Below are positions 16,969 through 28,538 of a stretch of 64,000 nt of DNA, in pieces. Numbering within the stretch: position 1 is the stretch's first letter; each line of letters opens with the position of its first letter. The notes under the pieces were generated by a model, which saw only the letters and a list, made by a program, of their open reading frames with translations, made no database searches and had not been told where the DNA came from. The DNA comes from Rhizobium sp. EC-SD404 (GTDB lineage: Bacteria > Pseudomonadota > Alphaproteobacteria > Rhizobiales > Rhizobiaceae): contig NZ_LR701459.1 in NCBI RefSeq assembly GCF_902498825.1, positions 3,664,564-3,728,563 on the forward strand, read 5' to 3'. The position numbers and the translations under genes are program-made.

Positions 16969-19092
16969 TCAGTCTTCCTGCTTTTCGCGTTCCTTACCGG
17001 TCTCCTGGTCAACGACCTTCATGGAGAGGCGGACCTTGCCGCGTTCGTCGAAGCCCATGAGCTTGACGTAGACCTTCTGGCCTTCCTTGACGACGTCGGA
17101 TGTCTTGGCGACGCGGTCTTCGGCGAGCTGGGAGATGTGGACGAGGCCGTCGCGCGGGCCGAAGAAGTTCACGAAGGCGCCGAAATCGGCGATCTTCACG
17201 ACCGTGCCTTCGTAGACGTGGCCGATTTCCGGCTCGTCGACGATGGAGTGAATCCACTTCTTGGCGGCTTCGATCTCCTTGCCGGAGGCCGATGCGATCT
17301 TGATCGTGCCGTCATCCTCGATGTTGATCTTGGCGCCGGTCTTCTCGACGATCTCGCGGATGATCTTGCCGCCGGAACCGATGACGTCACGGATCTTGTC
17401 GACGGGGATCTGCATCACTTCGATGCGCGGGGCGAACTCGCCCAGCTCTTCGCGGCTCGTCGTGAGGGCCTTGGCCATCTCGCCGAGGATGTGGATGCGA
17501 CCGTCCTTGGCCTGGCCGAGCGCGATCTTCATGATCTCCTCGGTGATGCCTTCGATCTTGATGTCCATCTGCAGCGAGGTGATGCCGTTCTCGGTGCCTG
17601 CGACCTTGAAGTCCATGTCGCCGAGGTGGTCTTCATCGCCCAGGATGTCGGAGAGGACGGCGAAGCGCTCGTCTTCCTTGATCAGGCCCATGGCGATGCC
17701 GGCAACGGGACGCTGCAGCGGAACGCCTGCATCCATGAGCGCGAGCGAGGTGCCGCACACGGTCGCCATGGAGGACGAGCCGTTGGATTCGGTGATCTCG
17801 GAGACGACGCGGAGCGTGTAGGGGAACTGCTCGGGTGCCGGCAGCATCGGACGGATCGCGCGCCATGCGAGCTTGCCGTGACCGATTTCGCGGCGGCCGG
17901 GCGAGCCGATGCGGCCCGTTTCACCGACGGAGAAGGGCGGGAAGTTGTAGTGGAGCAGGAAGCGCTCCTTGTACATGCCCGTGAGTGAATCGACGTACTG
18001 TTCGTCTTCGCCGGTGCCGAGCGTGGCGACGACGATCGCCTGGGTCTCGCCGCGGGTGAAGAGCGCCGAGCCGTGGGTGCGCGGCAGCATGGAGACTTCC
18101 GACACGATCGGGCGGACGGTCGCGAGATCACGGCCGTCGATGCGCGACTTGGTGTCGAGGATGTTCCAGCGCACGATCTTGGCCTGGAGCGACTTGAAGA
18201 CCGAACCGATCTGCTCGGCGGTGAAGCGGGCTTCCTCGCCTTCGGCCGGCGCGAAATGCTCCTTGACCTTTGCCTTCACGGCATCGACCGCGGTGTAGCG
18301 TGCGGTCTTGTCGGTGTTCTTGTAGGCGTCGCGAAGTTCGGCTTCGGCGAAGGCGAGCATTTCGCTTTCGAGTGCCGAATGATCTTCGGCGGTGAAGTCG
18401 CGCGGCTCCTTGGCGGCCACTTCCGCGAGCTTGATGATCGCGTCGATCACCGGCTGGAAGCCGCGATGGCCGAACATGACGGCGCCGAGCATGGTTTCTT
18501 CGTCGAGTTCCTGGGCTTCCGATTCCACCATGAGAACCGCGTCACCCGTGCCGGCGACCATCAGGTCGAGCTTGGATTCCGGCATTTCGTCGACATGCGG
18601 GTTGAGCACGTATTCGCCGTTGATGTAGCCAACGCGCGCGCCGCCGACGGGGCCCATGAAGGGCACGCCCGAGAGCGTCAGCGCAGCAGACGTGGCGACC
18701 AGGGCGACGACGTCCGGGTTGTTCTCCCGGTCGTGCTGCATCACGGTGATGATGACCTGGGTGTCGTTCTTGTAGCCATCCGGGAAGAGCGGGCGGATCG
18801 GCCGGTCGATGAGGCGCGAGGTGAGCGTCTCGTTTTCGGACGGACGGCCTTCGCGCTTGAAGTAGCCACCCGGGATCTTGCCGGCGGCGTAGGTCTTTTC
18901 CTGGTAGTTGACGGTCAGCGGGAAGAAGTCCTGGCCGGCCTTCGGCGACTTGGCGGAAACGACGGTGGCGAGCACGACGGTCTCGCCATAGGTGGCGATG
19001 ACGGCGCCATCAGCCTGGCGGGCGACCTTGCCCGTTTCGAGGGTCAGCGGACGGCCGGCCCATTCGAGTTCAACTTTGTGGTGATCGAACAT
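16969..19092 (-). CDS. pnp: Polyribonucleotide nucleotidyltransferase (PNPase)
   Basis: 707 residues from ATG 19092 (start [11 protein letters not shown]), with AAGGA 8 nt upstream. A phosphorolytic 3'-5' exoribonuclease of the RNA degradosome. Two RNase PH domains are evident (first with [12 protein letters not shown], second with [15 protein letters not shown]), then a KH domain ([15 protein letters not shown] at about 560) and an S1 domain ([20 protein letters not shown]) at the end. Length is standard. It follows rpsO but is separated from it by 308 bp with a hairpin, so it likely has its own promoter too. Confidence 0.98.
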   Translation of the reverse strand: MFDHHKVELEWAGRPLTLETGKVARQADGAVIATYGETVVLATVVSAKSPKAGQDFFPLTVNYQEKTYAAGKIPGGYFKREGRPSENETLTSRLIDRPIRPLFPDGYKNDTQVIITVMQHDRENNPDVVALVATSAALTLSGVPFMGPVGGARVGYINGEYVLNPHVDEMPESKLDLMVAGTGDAVLMVESEAQELDEETMLGAVMFGHRGFQPVIDAIIKLAEVAAKEPRDFTAEDHSALESEMLAFAEAELRDAYKNTDKTARYTAVDAVKAKVKEHFAPAEGEEARFTAEQIGSVFKSLQAKIVRWNILDTKSRIDGRDLATVRPIVSEVSMLPRTHGSALFTRGETQAIVVATLGTGEDEQYVDSLTGMYKERFLLHYNFPPFSVGETGRIGSPGRREIGHGKLAWRAIRPMLPAPEQFPYTLRVVSEITESNGSSSMATVCGTSLALMDAGVPLQRPVAGIAMGLIKEDERFAVLSDILGDEDHLGDMDFKVAGTENGITSLQMDIKIEGITEEIMKIALGQAKDGRIHILGEMAKALTTSREELGEFAPRIEVMQIPVDKIRDVIGSGGKIIREIVEKTGAKINIEDDGTIKIASASGKEIEAAKKWIHSIVDEPEIGHVYEGTVVKIADFGAFVNFFGPRDGLVHISQLAEDRVAKTSDVVKEGQKVYVKLMGFDERGKVRLSMKVVDQETGKEREKQED

Positions 19093-19400
19093 GGAGTGTC
19101 CTTGATTGGCGGGGCGCGGGAGGCTCAATCAAGAGCCGACATGCCGCACCCGGCTTGGCGTTATCGACGCGCCACGGGCAAGACAACGGGAGGCTTGGTG
19201 TCCGGAAAGGAGGAACGGCGCAAAGCCGATGCAAGCATCCTGCAATCCTGCCCCATGACAGGTCGCTCATCACCCGCACCGACCTCTTGCCGGGCGGGGT
19301 AGACCGGACAAGCGGGCGCCTGAGAGGCGCCGCCTGCCGAAAAGTGCAAACCGGCGGACGACCATTCAAAGAACGGCCCCGCCGGCTCGAAGCTCAAAGC
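19093..19400. other. Intergenic region between rpsO and pnp
   Basis: 308 bp without a gene. It holds the rpsO-proximal hairpin (19351-19385) and the presumed leader and promoter of pnp. In other bacteria PNPase represses its own mRNA through this leader; no specific element could be identified here beyond the hairpin. Confidence 0.6.
19351..19385 (-). terminator. Rho-independent terminator-like hairpin after rpsO
   Basis: On the minus strand CCGGCGG pairs with CCGCCGG, and inside it GGCCGTTC pairs (two G-U) with GAATGGTC around a TTT loop. TTTGCACTTTT follows. It lies 16-50 bp after the rpsO stop and would separate rpsO from pnp transcription at least in part. Confidence 0.6.
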
Positions 19401-19670
19401 CTAGCGGCGGATGCCGAGGCTGGTGATCAGCGTCTTGTAGCGCTCTTCGTCCTTCGACTTGACGTAGTCGAGGAGCGAACGGCGGCTCGAAACCATCTTG
19501 AGGAGACCACGACGGGAGTGGTTGTCCTTCTTGTGGCCCTTGAAATGATCGGTCAGGTTGGTGATCCGCTCAGTCAGGATCGCGACCTGGACTTCCGGCG
19601 AACCGGTGTCGCCTTCCTTGATCGCGTATTGCTTGAGCAGTTCAGCCTTACGTTCGGCAGTGATCGACAT
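19401..19670 (-). CDS. rpsO: 30S ribosomal protein S15
   Basis: 89 residues, exactly the family length, from ATG 19670 (start [12 protein letters not shown]), with AAGGAT upstream. Contains the conserved [17 protein letters not shown] and [11 protein letters not shown] segments that bind 16S rRNA in the platform of the small subunit. The longer frame upstream is not translated. In many bacteria rpsO directly follows truB; here an HWE kinase gene lies between. Confidence 0.98.
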   Translation of the reverse strand: MSITAERKAELLKQYAIKEGDTGSPEVQVAILTERITNLTDHFKGHKKDNHSRRGLLKMVSSRRSLLDYVKSKDEERYKTLITSLGIRR

Positions 19671-19873
19671 CGGACAATCCTTTCTATCGATTGTTTGAGG
19701 ATCTTCGGGACGCCTGCGGCCGGGATGTCGTCCAGCGGAGGCCATGACAAAACGCGAAGGTGGCAGAGCCACCCGTCGCGCTGGCGTGCCTATAGGCTAA
19801 AACAGCCCGCAAGGAAAGGGCGAAATGGCCGCGCCGCTTTGCCCGAAAGCCCGAGGCGCCGGATCGCGACCGG

Positions 19874-21586
19874 TCAGGCCTCGTCCTCCGAGCCGTCGGC
19901 ACGCAGCCGTTCGAGCGGGATCGCGAAATGCCATTCGATGCCGTTGTCATGAAGATTGCGGGTGATCTCGGCGTCGAGCGTGCCGCCCATCATGCGCTCG
20001 AGCACAACCGAGCCGAAGCCCTTGCGGTCCGGATCGGGCAACACGTTGAGCTTCTTCACATATTCGCGCCAGGTGAGCGACAGCGTGCCCTCACGCCGCC
20101 ACCAGGTGATTTCCAGCCGGCTCTCCTCGTCGGACAGCGCACCGTATTTCGAGGCATTGGTGGCAAGCTCGTGAATCGCCATGCCGAGCGTCTGCGAAGC
20201 CTGCGCATCGACCATGACCGTCGGTCCCAAAAGCCGCACGCGCTCCGGATCACTCGGCAAAAATGGTTCGAGCTGGCTTTCCACCAGCGCGCGGAAGTCG
20301 ATGCCGCGCGCGGCATTGGCGAGCAGAAGGTCGGTGGAGCGGGCAAGGCCGGTGATGCGGCGGCGGAAACTGTCGACGAATTCGTCGACGCTCGCGGCGT
20401 TCTTGGCGGTTTGGCCGACCATGGCGTTGATGACCGTGAGCTGGTTCTTGGACCGGTGCGCCACTTCACGCATCAGCAGGCGGATTTCGCTTTCGGCCTC
20501 GCTTCGATTATGGGCCGCCTCGCCGAGAGCGGTTGAGACGATGGCGAATTCGCTGATGGGATGCAAATTCTGCGGCACGGTCTGCCCGGCGCCCAGAAGA
20601 CGCGCGCTTTCGGACAACCGTCGGGCCGAGCGGGTGATACGACCCGCAACGAGCCAGGTGACGAGCGCCGCAAGGGCGCCAATGGTCAATCCGCCGATCA
20701 CGAGAAGACCGATCGAGCGCATGATGGGCGCGCTGATCGTCGCCATCGGGGTCCAGGCGACAACACTCCACTGGGTGAGCGCCGATCCCTCGCGAATGAT
20801 CTGGAACGGATGACCGTTCATCTCGATTTCGGTGATCCCCTGCCGAAACGTATCGGTGAAGGTGAAAGGAAGTGCACCGCCAGCCGATAGCGCGGGATCG
20901 GTGGACGAAAGAACGGTCTGGGTGCTGTCGACGATCGCAACCTGCCATGAGGCGGGCAGCCGCCCGTCTTCGATGGCCCGCGCGAGCGAGTCCGCGCCTC
21001 TTGCGAGGACGAGCAGGAGCGGCTCGCGCCCTTCACGATTGACCGGAAGCGCGACGAAAAACACCCAGGAGAGCGACGTTTCGCTGAACAGTACGCCGGA
21101 CACCGCCGATGTGCGATCTTGAAGGGCGCGACGCAGGACATCCGGGCCGCTGACGGCAGGCAGTTGCGCGCCATAGTCGGCGCGCGTGTTGAACACTTGC
21201 CGAAGATTGCTGTCGACCACGGCGAGGTTCATGCCCCGACCGATCAGCGCACGGCGGCCCCGGTCGTGAAACGCCTCGAGATTGTCGGCCTCGAGCGTTG
21301 GATCGGTCGCCAGAACCCGAAGCGTCGTCAGCATGCCGGAAACTTCCTGCTCCACCACCTGCACGATGGAGCGGGTGTTCGACTGGAAGATGGACTGCAA
21401 TCCTTCCTGCTGGACCGTATTGGTGCGCACCAGTAGGTAGCCGGAGAACAGAAGCGCCGGCACGAGACCGACGAGGATGAGGAAGAAGAGATAATGGGAA
21501 ATCGGCCGCGAGCGCATACGCACCGTGCCATCGAGCGTCGACTTTTCCGGCTCGGGAGGGCCCCGTTCGTCGACTGCCTGAACCAT
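19874..21586 (-). CDS. HWE-family sensor histidine kinase
   Basis: 570 residues. A transmembrane helix near 33-53, a periplasmic Cache-like sensor (about 55-280), a second helix (about 290-312), a HAMP-like linker, and an HWE kinase core: EVAHRSKNQLTVINAMV with the phospho-accepting His near 390, then MAIHELATNASKYGALS and LTWRE, the His, Trp and Glu that name the family. HWE kinases are typical of alphaproteobacteria and often feed the general stress response. No response regulator is adjacent. An internal ATG at 21517 (MRSRPISHY) is an alternative start. It interrupts the truB-rpsO junction, in the same orientation. Confidence 0.88.
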   Translation of the reverse strand: MVQAVDERGPPEPEKSTLDGTVRMRSRPISHYLFFLILVGLVPALLFSGYLLVRTNTVQQEGLQSIFQSNTRSIVQVVEQEVSGMLTTLRVLATDPTLEADNLEAFHDRGRRALIGRGMNLAVVDSNLRQVFNTRADYGAQLPAVSGPDVLRRALQDRTSAVSGVLFSETSLSWVFFVALPVNREGREPLLLVLARGADSLARAIEDGRLPASWQVAIVDSTQTVLSSTDPALSAGGALPFTFTDTFRQGITEIEMNGHPFQIIREGSALTQWSVVAWTPMATISAPIMRSIGLLVIGGLTIGALAALVTWLVAGRITRSARRLSESARLLGAGQTVPQNLHPISEFAIVSTALGEAAHNRSEAESEIRLLMREVAHRSKNQLTVINAMVGQTAKNAASVDEFVDSFRRRITGLARSTDLLLANAARGIDFRALVESQLEPFLPSDPERVRLLGPTVMVDAQASQTLGMAIHELATNASKYGALSDEESRLEITWWRREGTLSLTWREYVKKLNVLPDPDRKGFGSVVLERMMGGTLDAEITRNLHDNGIEWHFAIPLERLRADGSEDEA

Positions 21587-21820
21587 CAGCGCGCAACCTG
21601 AACCACGGCGCGCATCATGCCGATCAAACCACTATGGGAAACAACTTCGAACATCTGATCCCGAGCCTTCTATGCGGCAGCGCGTTCTCGTTATTGTTCT
21701 TACCGGAAAAGCGGGCCCGGCGTTTTTTTGTAGTTTCTCCTTCGGCCACCGGCCGAGAACGCGCGTCGCGCAGATGGGCGCCAAACACTTCAATCAGGCG
21801 CGCAACGTGCGAAATGGATT

Positions 21821-22756
21821 TCAGTTGCCGAAAACGCGGCGGGGACGAAACTCTCCTTGGCCGATTTCGCCGATGGCGACAAGACGTCCTCGTGCGGTGA
21901 CCCACACGTCGGCTTCGTCAAGCGGCGCATCGCGACCACGCAGGATGATCGGATTGCCCATGCGCAAGCGGTGTGCCTGGTCGTCCGTGATCGCAACATG
22001 GGGCAGATTGGCAAGCGCTTCGCCGGTGTCGATCAGGAACGCGTCGAGCGCTGCGAGCCTTTCGGCATCATCCTCAAGCTCTTCCAACGCCGCCAAATCG
22101 GCGAGCGGCACCATGTCTTCGTCGGAAAACGGCGCAACGCCGATGCGGCGAAGCTTGGCGATGTGGCCATAGCAGCCGAGATCGCGGCCAAGGTCGCGGG
22201 CAAGCGAGCGGACATACGTTCCCTTGCCGCATTCGACAACGAAGACCGCCAGATCGTCCTCGGGGCAAGCGACGAGATCGAGGCGGTGGATTTCAACTTC
22301 ACGGGCTGCGATCTCGACCGTTTCGCCGCCACGTGCGAGGTCATAGGCGCGGTTGCCATCGATTTTTACCGCGGAATATTGCGGCGGGATCTGCTCGATC
22401 ACACCCGTATAGCGCGTAAGAAGCGCCTCAACGTCGGCTTGCGCGGGGCGAAGGTCACTCGATTGGGTGATTTCGCCTTCCATGTCGTCGGTGTCGCGCT
22501 CGGCACCCCAACGCACGGTGAATTCGTAAATCTTGCGGCCATCCATGACGTAGGGGACGGTCTTGGTGGCATCGCCAAGCGCGATCGGAAGCAGACCAGA
22601 TGCCAGAGGATCGAGGGTCCCGGCATGTCCGGCCTTCTGGGCCTTGAACAGCCACTTGATCTTGGAGACGGCCTCTGTCGATCCGAAATCCTCAGGCTTG
22701 TCGAGGATGATCCAGCCGGAGACGGGCCGGCCCTTGTTCTTACCGCGACGACCCAT
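21821..22756 (-). CDS. truB: tRNA pseudouridine(55) synthase
   Basis: 311 residues. Modifies U55 in the T-loop of tRNAs. The catalytic [14 protein letters not shown] (about 43-56) carries the essential Asp, preceded by [14 protein letters not shown]. Other TruB segments are [23 protein letters not shown] and [12 protein letters not shown]. The start codon overlaps the stop of rbfA by one base, so they are translationally coupled within the nusA-infB operon. About 220 bp of gene-free DNA with a run of seven T lies downstream. Confidence 0.97.
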   Translation of the reverse strand: MGRRGKNKGRPVSGWIILDKPEDFGSTEAVSKIKWLFKAQKAGHAGTLDPLASGLLPIALGDATKTVPYVMDGRKIYEFTVRWGAERDTDDMEGEITQSSDLRPAQADVEALLTRYTGVIEQIPPQYSAVKIDGNRAYDLARGGETVEIAAREVEIHRLDLVACPEDDLAVFVVECGKGTYVRSLARDLGRDLGCYGHIAKLRRIGVAPFSDEDMVPLADLAALEELEDDAERLAALDAFLIDTGEALANLPHVAITDDQAHRLRMGNPIILRGRDAPLDEADVWVTARGRLVAIGEIGQGEFRPRRVFGN

Positions 22757-23217
22757 CAGTTCGACGTTCCCTTGTCGCTGGGGTGGTTGTCATCGCCATT
22801 GTCATCGCCATTATCATCGTCCGTGCGATTGAGATCGCGGGCGACTTCGGGCGAGCGCAAGAGCTCATCGATCTTCTGGTAGTTGTCGAAGCTGGTATCG
22901 TCACGAAAACGCACTTCCGGCATGAATTTCATCTGCCGGAGCGCCGGTGTGATGTGCTTGCGGATTGCACGCGCATTGCGGTTGAGCGCCGCAACGAGCG
23001 CATCGTGGTCTTGCTGGCCGAGCGGCGTGACGTAGGCGGTCGCGATCCTCAGATCGTTCGACATGCGCACCTCGGAAATCGCGATGACGGTCTTTTCGAT
23101 CAATGGATCGCGGATTTCATCGCGCTGGAGCACCTGCGTTATCGCGGCGCGGACCTGCTCGCCGACGCGCAGCATGCGCTGGGTGGGAGCGGAGGAGGAG
23201 GAATTCGTACGTGCCAT
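22756..23217 (-). CDS. rbfA: Ribosome-binding factor A
   Basis: 153 residues. A 30S maturation factor with the KH-like fold. Recognisable segments are [37 protein letters not shown] and [22 protein letters not shown]. The C terminus carries an acidic extension with repeated NGDD, encoded by a small 12-bp repeat, which is longer than in E. coli. It overlaps truB by one base and follows infB after about 130 bp. Confidence 0.96.
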   Translation of the reverse strand: MARTNSSSSAPTQRMLRVGEQVRAAITQVLQRDEIRDPLIEKTVIAISEVRMSNDLRIATAYVTPLGQQDHDALVAALNRNARAIRKHITPALRQMKFMPEVRFRDDTSFDNYQKIDELLRSPEVARDLNRTDDDNGDDNGDDNHPSDKGTSN

Positions 23218-23347
23218 GGGTGATGCTCGTTCCGGTAAAACGGGGAAAGCGATCGCGCGGACGACCTTGCTGGAGGCCTGTCCGAATGGGAAGACGCGCC
23301 GGGCTGATTGTCCCGACGCGTCCTGATGCCCATCGATCGATCGACGA

Positions 23348-26053
23348 CTAGAGCGTGCGCGTCACGTGCTCGACGCGGAAGCACTCGATGATGTCGCCTG
23401 CGCGCATATCGTCGTAGTTCTGGAACGCCATGCCGCACTCCTGACCGACCGGCACTTCGGACACTTCGTCCTTGAAGCGCTTGAGGGTCTTGAGCGTGCC
23501 TTCGTGGATGACGACGTTGTCGCGGATGAGGCGCACGCCGGCTCCACGCTCGACCTTGCCTTCCGTGACACGGCAACCCGCGACCTTGCCGACCTTCGTG
23601 ATGTTGAACACCTCGAGGATTCCGGCATTGCCGATGAAGGTCTCGCGACGCTCCGGAGACAGAAGCCCCGACATGGCCGCTTTCACGTCATCCACCAGAT
23701 CGTAGATGATGTTGTAGTAGCGGATCTCGATGCCCGCAGCCTCGGCCGCATCGCGTGCCTGCTTGTTGGCACGGACGTTGAAGCCGATGATCGCCGCATT
23801 GGAGGCTTCCGCGAGCGAGATGTCGCTCTCGGTGATGCCGCCGGCACCGGAATGCACGATGCGGGCGCGGACTTCGCTGGTGCCCAGCTTGTCGAGCGTG
23901 CCGATGATGGCTTCGATCGAGCCCTGAACGTCGCCCTTGATGACCAGCGGAAATTCCTTCAGCCCGGTATCCTGGAGCTGGGTCATCATCTGCTCGAGCG
24001 AACCGCGCGAACCGGCCTGACGCGCGACTGCCTTTTCACGGGCAAGACGCTGACGATACTCGGAAATCTCGCGAGCGCGCTGTTCGTTCTCGACGACGGC
24101 GAACCGGTCGCCGGCCATCGGCGTACCCTGCAGGCCGAGGATTTCGACCGGCATGGACGGGCCAGCCTCTTTCACGACTTCGCCGCGATCGTTGACCAGC
24201 GCACGCACACGGCCCCACTGGTCGCCGGCCACGATGATCTCGCCCGGACGCAATGTGCCCTTCTGGACGAGGACGGTCGCAACCGAACCGCGACCGCGAT
24301 CGAGCTTGGCTTCGACGACCATGCCTTCCGCCGTACGGCTGGTATTCGCCTTCAGGTCGAGAATTTCAGACTGAAGAAGGATCGCTTCGAGCAGCTTGTC
24401 GAGATTGGCGCCCGTCTTGGCGGACACTTCTACGTCGAGCACTTCACCGCCCATGGATTCCACGAACACCTCATGCTGGAGGAGCTGCGTGCGGACCTTC
24501 TGGGCGTCGGCCGTCGGCTTGTCGATCTTGTTGATCGCCACGATGATCGGGACGCCGGCAGCCTTGGCGTGGCTGATCGACTCGATCGTCTGCGGCATCA
24601 CGCTGTCGTCGGCGGCAACCACGAGGATCGCGATGTCGGTCGCCTGCGCACCACGGGCACGCATCGCCGTAAAGGCGGCGTGGCCGGGCGTGTCGATGAA
24701 GGTGATCTTGTGACCATCCTGCTCGACCTGATAGGCGCCGATATGCTGAGTGATGCCACCGGCTTCACCCGACACGACGTTGGCGTGACGAATGGCGTCG
24801 AGCAGCGATGTCTTGCCGTGGTCGACGTGACCCATGATCGTGACGATCGGCGGACGCGACGACAGATCGCCATCGACATCCTTGACGTCAAAGATGCCCT
24901 CTTCGACATCCGATTCCGACACGCGCTTGACCGTGTGGCCGAATTCGGTGGCGAGAAGCTCGGCCAAGTCGGCATCGATGATGTCGCCAGGCTTCAGCAT
25001 CTGGCCTTCCTTCATCAGATACTTGATGACGTCGACCGAACGCTCCGCCATACGCTGGGAGAGTTCCTGGATGGTGATGGTTTCCGGCAGAATGACCTCG
25101 CGCTGGATCTTCTCGCGGGTCTCCTGCATCTGCGCGCGCTTGAACTTCTCCTGGCGGCGACGCATGGCCGAGAGCGAGCGACCACGGGTCGAACCATCTT
25201 CGTCGAGTGCGCCCGTCAGGGTCAGCTTGCCACGGCGGCGTTCGCCATCGGTCTTGGGCCGGGTCGGCTTGGGTGCTTCCACCTTGACCGGACCGCCGCC
25301 CTTGCGCGGTGCAGCGCGGCCATCGTCGTCCTCGGCATCGACCTTGCGACCGACGCGGGCGATGGGCGTCGCTTCTTCCTTTTCCTTCTCCTTGACGGGA
25401 GCCGGACGCTTGCGCTCGCCGGATTCGGCGGAGATGACCTTGGCCTCGGTTTCGGCCCGGTTCAACGCTGCCTGTTCAGCTTCGATGCGGGCCTGCTCGG
25501 CACGCTCGATGGCAAGGCGCTTGTCTTCTTCGGCCCGACGACGGGCTTCGATCTCGGCAAGCTTGCGATCTTCGACGTCGCGCACGCGCGCTTCCTCGAG
25601 GGCGCGACGGCGGGCATCCATCTCTCCCGCGGACAGATTGCCGGTGGAGCCTGGGCGCGGCCGCATCTGCGGTGCCGGACGCGGGGTCTCGATGCGCTGG
25701 GGCGGTGCCGCCGGGCGGGGAGCGGCCGGGCGCTGCGGCTGCTGCTGCGGCGCAGCGGCTGCAGGTGCGGCTGCCGGAGTAGGCGCCGGCGCAGTCGAAG
25801 CGGCTGGCTGTGCCGGCTGCTGCTGTGGCTGCGCTGCGGGTGCAGGTGCCGCTGGCGCCGCCTGGGCAGGCGCCGGCTTTACATCGTCTTCTGGGCGATG
25901 GATGCGACGCTTGCGCGTCTCAACGACGACGGCCTTCGTCCGGCCGCGTCCCATTTCCTGCCGTACAGTGCCCTGGCTGGAGCCCGGACGCTTCAGAGTA
26001 AGGGTCGACTTGCTCGGTACGCTCAGGGTCTTGTCGTCTTTAGTGTCGCTCAT
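23348..26053 (-). CDS. infB: Translation initiation factor IF-2
   Basis: 901 residues. Delivers initiator tRNA to the ribosome. The N-terminal 270 residues are low complexity (Ala/Pro/Gln-rich at about 60-130, then a charged coiled region rich in RRAEE and [11 protein letters not shown]). The GTPase domain has [14 protein letters not shown] (about 410), DTPGHAAF and NKIDKP; the C-terminal domains end in the conserved [24 protein letters not shown] 26053 is preceded by AAGGAACGG. It sits between ylxR and rbfA as usual. Confidence 0.98.
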   Translation of the reverse strand: MSDTKDDKTLSVPSKSTLTLKRPGSSQGTVRQEMGRGRTKAVVVETRKRRIHRPEDDVKPAPAQAAPAAPAPAAQPQQQPAQPAASTAPAPTPAAAPAAAAPQQQPQRPAAPRPAAPPQRIETPRPAPQMRPRPGSTGNLSAGEMDARRRALEEARVRDVEDRKLAEIEARRRAEEDKRLAIERAEQARIEAEQAALNRAETEAKVISAESGERKRPAPVKEKEKEEATPIARVGRKVDAEDDDGRAAPRKGGGPVKVEAPKPTRPKTDGERRRGKLTLTGALDEDGSTRGRSLSAMRRRQEKFKRAQMQETREKIQREVILPETITIQELSQRMAERSVDVIKYLMKEGQMLKPGDIIDADLAELLATEFGHTVKRVSESDVEEGIFDVKDVDGDLSSRPPIVTIMGHVDHGKTSLLDAIRHANVVSGEAGGITQHIGAYQVEQDGHKITFIDTPGHAAFTAMRARGAQATDIAILVVAADDSVMPQTIESISHAKAAGVPIIVAINKIDKPTADAQKVRTQLLQHEVFVESMGGEVLDVEVSAKTGANLDKLLEAILLQSEILDLKANTSRTAEGMVVEAKLDRGRGSVATVLVQKGTLRPGEIIVAGDQWGRVRALVNDRGEVVKEAGPSMPVEILGLQGTPMAGDRFAVVENEQRAREISEYRQRLAREKAVARQAGSRGSLEQMMTQLQDTGLKEFPLVIKGDVQGSIEAIIGTLDKLGTSEVRARIVHSGAGGITESDISLAEASNAAIIGFNVRANKQARDAAEAAGIEIRYYNIIYDLVDDVKAAMSGLLSPERRETFIGNAGILEVFNITKVGKVAGCRVTEGKVERGAGVRLIRDNVVIHEGTLKTLKRFKDEVSEVPVGQECGMAFQNYDDMRAGDIIECFRVEHVTRTL

Positions 26054-26155
26054 TCCGTATCCGTTCCTTGGAAACAGAGATGCGCGACAGGGTTGGCGGC
26101 GCAGCGCTGTTTCGATCTATTCTCGACGGCGCGGGCTCATGCCGACGCCACACAT

Positions 26156-26797
26156 CTATTCCAGTTCGCCATGTTCGGTCCCACCGTTGAGAGCCCCATC
26201 TGACGGCTTAGCCAAGCCGTGGCGGTAGCGATGGAGCAACTTTGCGCGCTTCACTACACCCTCACCGGCCTGTCCCGCAAGCGCTGCGGCATGGATTAAC
26301 GCGCCTTCGCCCAAATGAAACGCCATCTCGTCGGCGCTGACGAGGTGAAATGCTTCAATCGGATCAATGCCGATCTCGACTGCGAAATGCCGCGCCTGAC
26401 CGATCTTGCGCACGCCATCCTCGGCCGCGTCGGTGGCATGGAAGACCGCCAGCGCCTCGCCGGAACGCACCGCCTTGTCCACCTTGGTGGCGCCGGAGAC
26501 GAACTGGCCGGCCTTGCGGGCCATGGCCATCATGCCGAGCAACTGATCGCGCAACAGGCGATCGAGCGTTTCCGGCATATCCGGATCGACCGTCACCTCG
26601 GCCTTGAGCGCCTTGGCGAAGAGACGGCGCTTCAAGGCGAGCGCGACGACATCGCGCTCGGGCGTGATCCAGCAACCTCGTCCGGGCAGCCGCTCCTTCA
26701 GATCCGGAACGAGCGTACCATCCGGAGCCGCGACGAAGCGGATCAGGCCTTCCGTCGGGCCGCTTGCGCGCGTGACGATGCACATGCGCTCGCTCAT
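26156..26797 (-). CDS. YlxR/DUF448 RNA-binding protein with L7Ae-like C domain
   Basis: About 213 residues from ATG 26797 (start MSERMCIVTR); a GTG at 26818 is an alternative, but AAAGGG spaces better to the ATG. The N-terminal YlxR domain shows RMCIVTR, LIRFVAAPDG and LPGRGCWITP. From about residue 95 there is an L7Ae-like segment (MMAMARKAGQFVSGATKVDKAVRSG). The two-domain form is common in alphaproteobacteria and is encoded between nusA and infB, which fits a role in rRNA processing or translation control. Confidence 0.92.
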   Translation of the reverse strand: MSERMCIVTRASGPTEGLIRFVAAPDGTLVPDLKERLPGRGCWITPERDVVALALKRRLFAKALKAEVTVDPDMPETLDRLLRDQLLGMMAMARKAGQFVSGATKVDKAVRSGEALAVFHATDAAEDGVRKIGQARHFAVEIGIDPIEAFHLVSADEMAFHLGEGALIHAAALAGQAGEGVVKRAKLLHRYRHGLAKPSDGALNGGTEHGELE

Positions 26798-26853
26798 CGG
26801 CTCAACCCTTTCGGCCACGATCCGCTTTCCAGTCCATCAAAACCCGTGAGGCC

Positions 26854-28476
26854 TCAGGCCTGCTCGGCACCCTCTTCGACGGCTTCGGCCGCTTCGGCGT
26901 CTTCCGCCACTTCCTCGGTCGCGATTTCGTCCTCGGTGATCCAGCCTGCTGCCAGCCGAGCCTGGATGATCATCGCGTCGGCATCGGCGCGAGAGACGTC
27001 GTGGTCCTTCAGAATGCCGTCGAACCGCTTGGTCTCGCCGTTCTTGCGCTCCGACCAGCCAACAAGGTCGTCAGCCGCACAGCCGGCGAAATCTTCGAGC
27101 GACTTGACCTCGTTCTCGCCGAGCGCGACCAGCATCTGCGTCGTCAGTCCCTGGATCTGCTTCAGATCGTCGGAAACGCCGAGTTCAACGCGCTTGGCTT
27201 CCAACTCGGCTTCCAGGCGATCCAGGTGCTCGCGGGCACGGGTCTGGAGTTCCAGCGCGGTGTCTTCGTCGAAACCGTCGATCGAGGCGATTTCGTCGAG
27301 ATCGACATAGGCGACTTCCTCGACCTGGCTGAAGCCTTCGGACGCCAGCACCTGGCCGACCATCTCGTCGACGTTCAGGGCTTCCATGAAGAGGTTCGAG
27401 CGCTCGACGAATTCCTTCTGGCGGCGCTGGCTTTCCTCTTCCTCGGTCAGGATGTCGATATCCCAGCCGGTCAGCTGCGAGGCGAGACGCACGTTCTGGC
27501 CACGGCGACCGATGGCGAGCGAGAGCTGCTCGTCCGGCACGACGACTTCGATGCGCTCGGCATCTTCGTCGAGAACGACCTTGGCGACTTCGGCCGGCTG
27601 CAGGGCGTTGACGATGAAGGAAGCCGGATCGTGGCTCCACGGGATGATGTCGATCTTCTCGCCCTGAAGCTCGCCGACGACCGCCTGGACGCGGCTGCCG
27701 CGCATGCCGACGCAGGCGCCGACGGGATCGATGGAGCTGTCATTGGAGATGACGGCGATCTTGGCGCGCGAACCGGGGTCACGGGCAACCGAGCGGATCT
27801 CGATGACGCCGTCATATATTTCAGGCACTTCCATGGTGAAGAGCTTGACCATGAACTGCGGATGCGTGCGCGACAGGAAAATCTGCGGGCCGCGCTGCTC
27901 GCGGCGCACGTCGTAGACATAGGCGCGGACGCGGTCGCCATAACGGAAGTTTTCGCGCGGGATCGTCTCGTCGCGGCGGATGATGCCTTCGCCACGGCCG
28001 AGATCGACGATGACGTTGCCGTATTCGACGCGCTTGACGGTGCCGTTGACGATCTCGCCGACGCGGTCCTTGTATTCGTCGAACTGCTTGTCGCGCTCGG
28101 CTTCACGGACCTTCTGGACGATGACCTGCTTGGCCGACTGAGCAGCGATGCGGCCGAAATCCATGGGCGGCAGCGGATCGGTCACATAGTCACCGAGCTG
28201 GATGTTCTCGTCGCGGTCACGTGCCAGCTCAAGGGCGATCTGAGTCGAATAGTCCTCGACCTTGTCGACGACGAGCAGGCGTCGCTGCAGCTTGATCTCG
28301 CCGGTCTTCGGGTTGATATCGGCAAGGATGTCGGTTTCCTGACCGTAGCGCGAGCGGGCTGCCTTCTGGATGGCATCGGCCATCGCGTCGATGACGATCT
28401 CGCGATCGATCAGCTTTTCGCGGGCGACCGCGTCGGCGATCTGCAAGAGTTCGAGCCTGTTTGCACTGACTGCCAT
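26854..28476 (-). CDS. nusA: Transcription termination/antitermination factor NusA
   Basis: 540 residues, ATG 28476 with AGGGAGA upstream. Domains in order: N-terminal RNA polymerase-binding domain ([24 protein letters not shown]), S1 domain ([19 protein letters not shown]), two KH domains ([36 protein letters not shown]) and a C-terminal acidic repeat region. The extreme C terminus is very Glu/Ala-rich. It binds elongating RNA polymerase and works with ribosomal antitermination; in E. coli NusA also feeds back on its own operon. Confidence 0.98.
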   Translation of the reverse strand: MAVSANRLELLQIADAVAREKLIDREIVIDAMADAIQKAARSRYGQETDILADINPKTGEIKLQRRLLVVDKVEDYSTQIALELARDRDENIQLGDYVTDPLPPMDFGRIAAQSAKQVIVQKVREAERDKQFDEYKDRVGEIVNGTVKRVEYGNVIVDLGRGEGIIRRDETIPRENFRYGDRVRAYVYDVRREQRGPQIFLSRTHPQFMVKLFTMEVPEIYDGVIEIRSVARDPGSRAKIAVISNDSSIDPVGACVGMRGSRVQAVVGELQGEKIDIIPWSHDPASFIVNALQPAEVAKVVLDEDAERIEVVVPDEQLSLAIGRRGQNVRLASQLTGWDIDILTEEEESQRRQKEFVERSNLFMEALNVDEMVGQVLASEGFSQVEEVAYVDLDEIASIDGFDEDTALELQTRAREHLDRLEAELEAKRVELGVSDDLKQIQGLTTQMLVALGENEVKSLEDFAGCAADDLVGWSERKNGETKRFDGILKDHDVSRADADAMIIQARLAAGWITEDEIATEEVAEDAEAAEAVEEGAEQA

Positions 28477-28538
28477 GGATATCTCCCTGAATGGGCGCCA
28501 CCGAAGGCGCCGCTCGTCATTGCGGCCTCAAAGGGCCG

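Noticed and set aside
21690..21735. GC-rich segment followed by seven T downstream of truB
   Set aside because: The stem is not self-complementary enough and the T-run is on the wrong strand for truB.
23366..26203. 945-codon plus-strand frame opposite infB
   Set aside because: Entirely antisense to infB; biased composition and no recognised motif.
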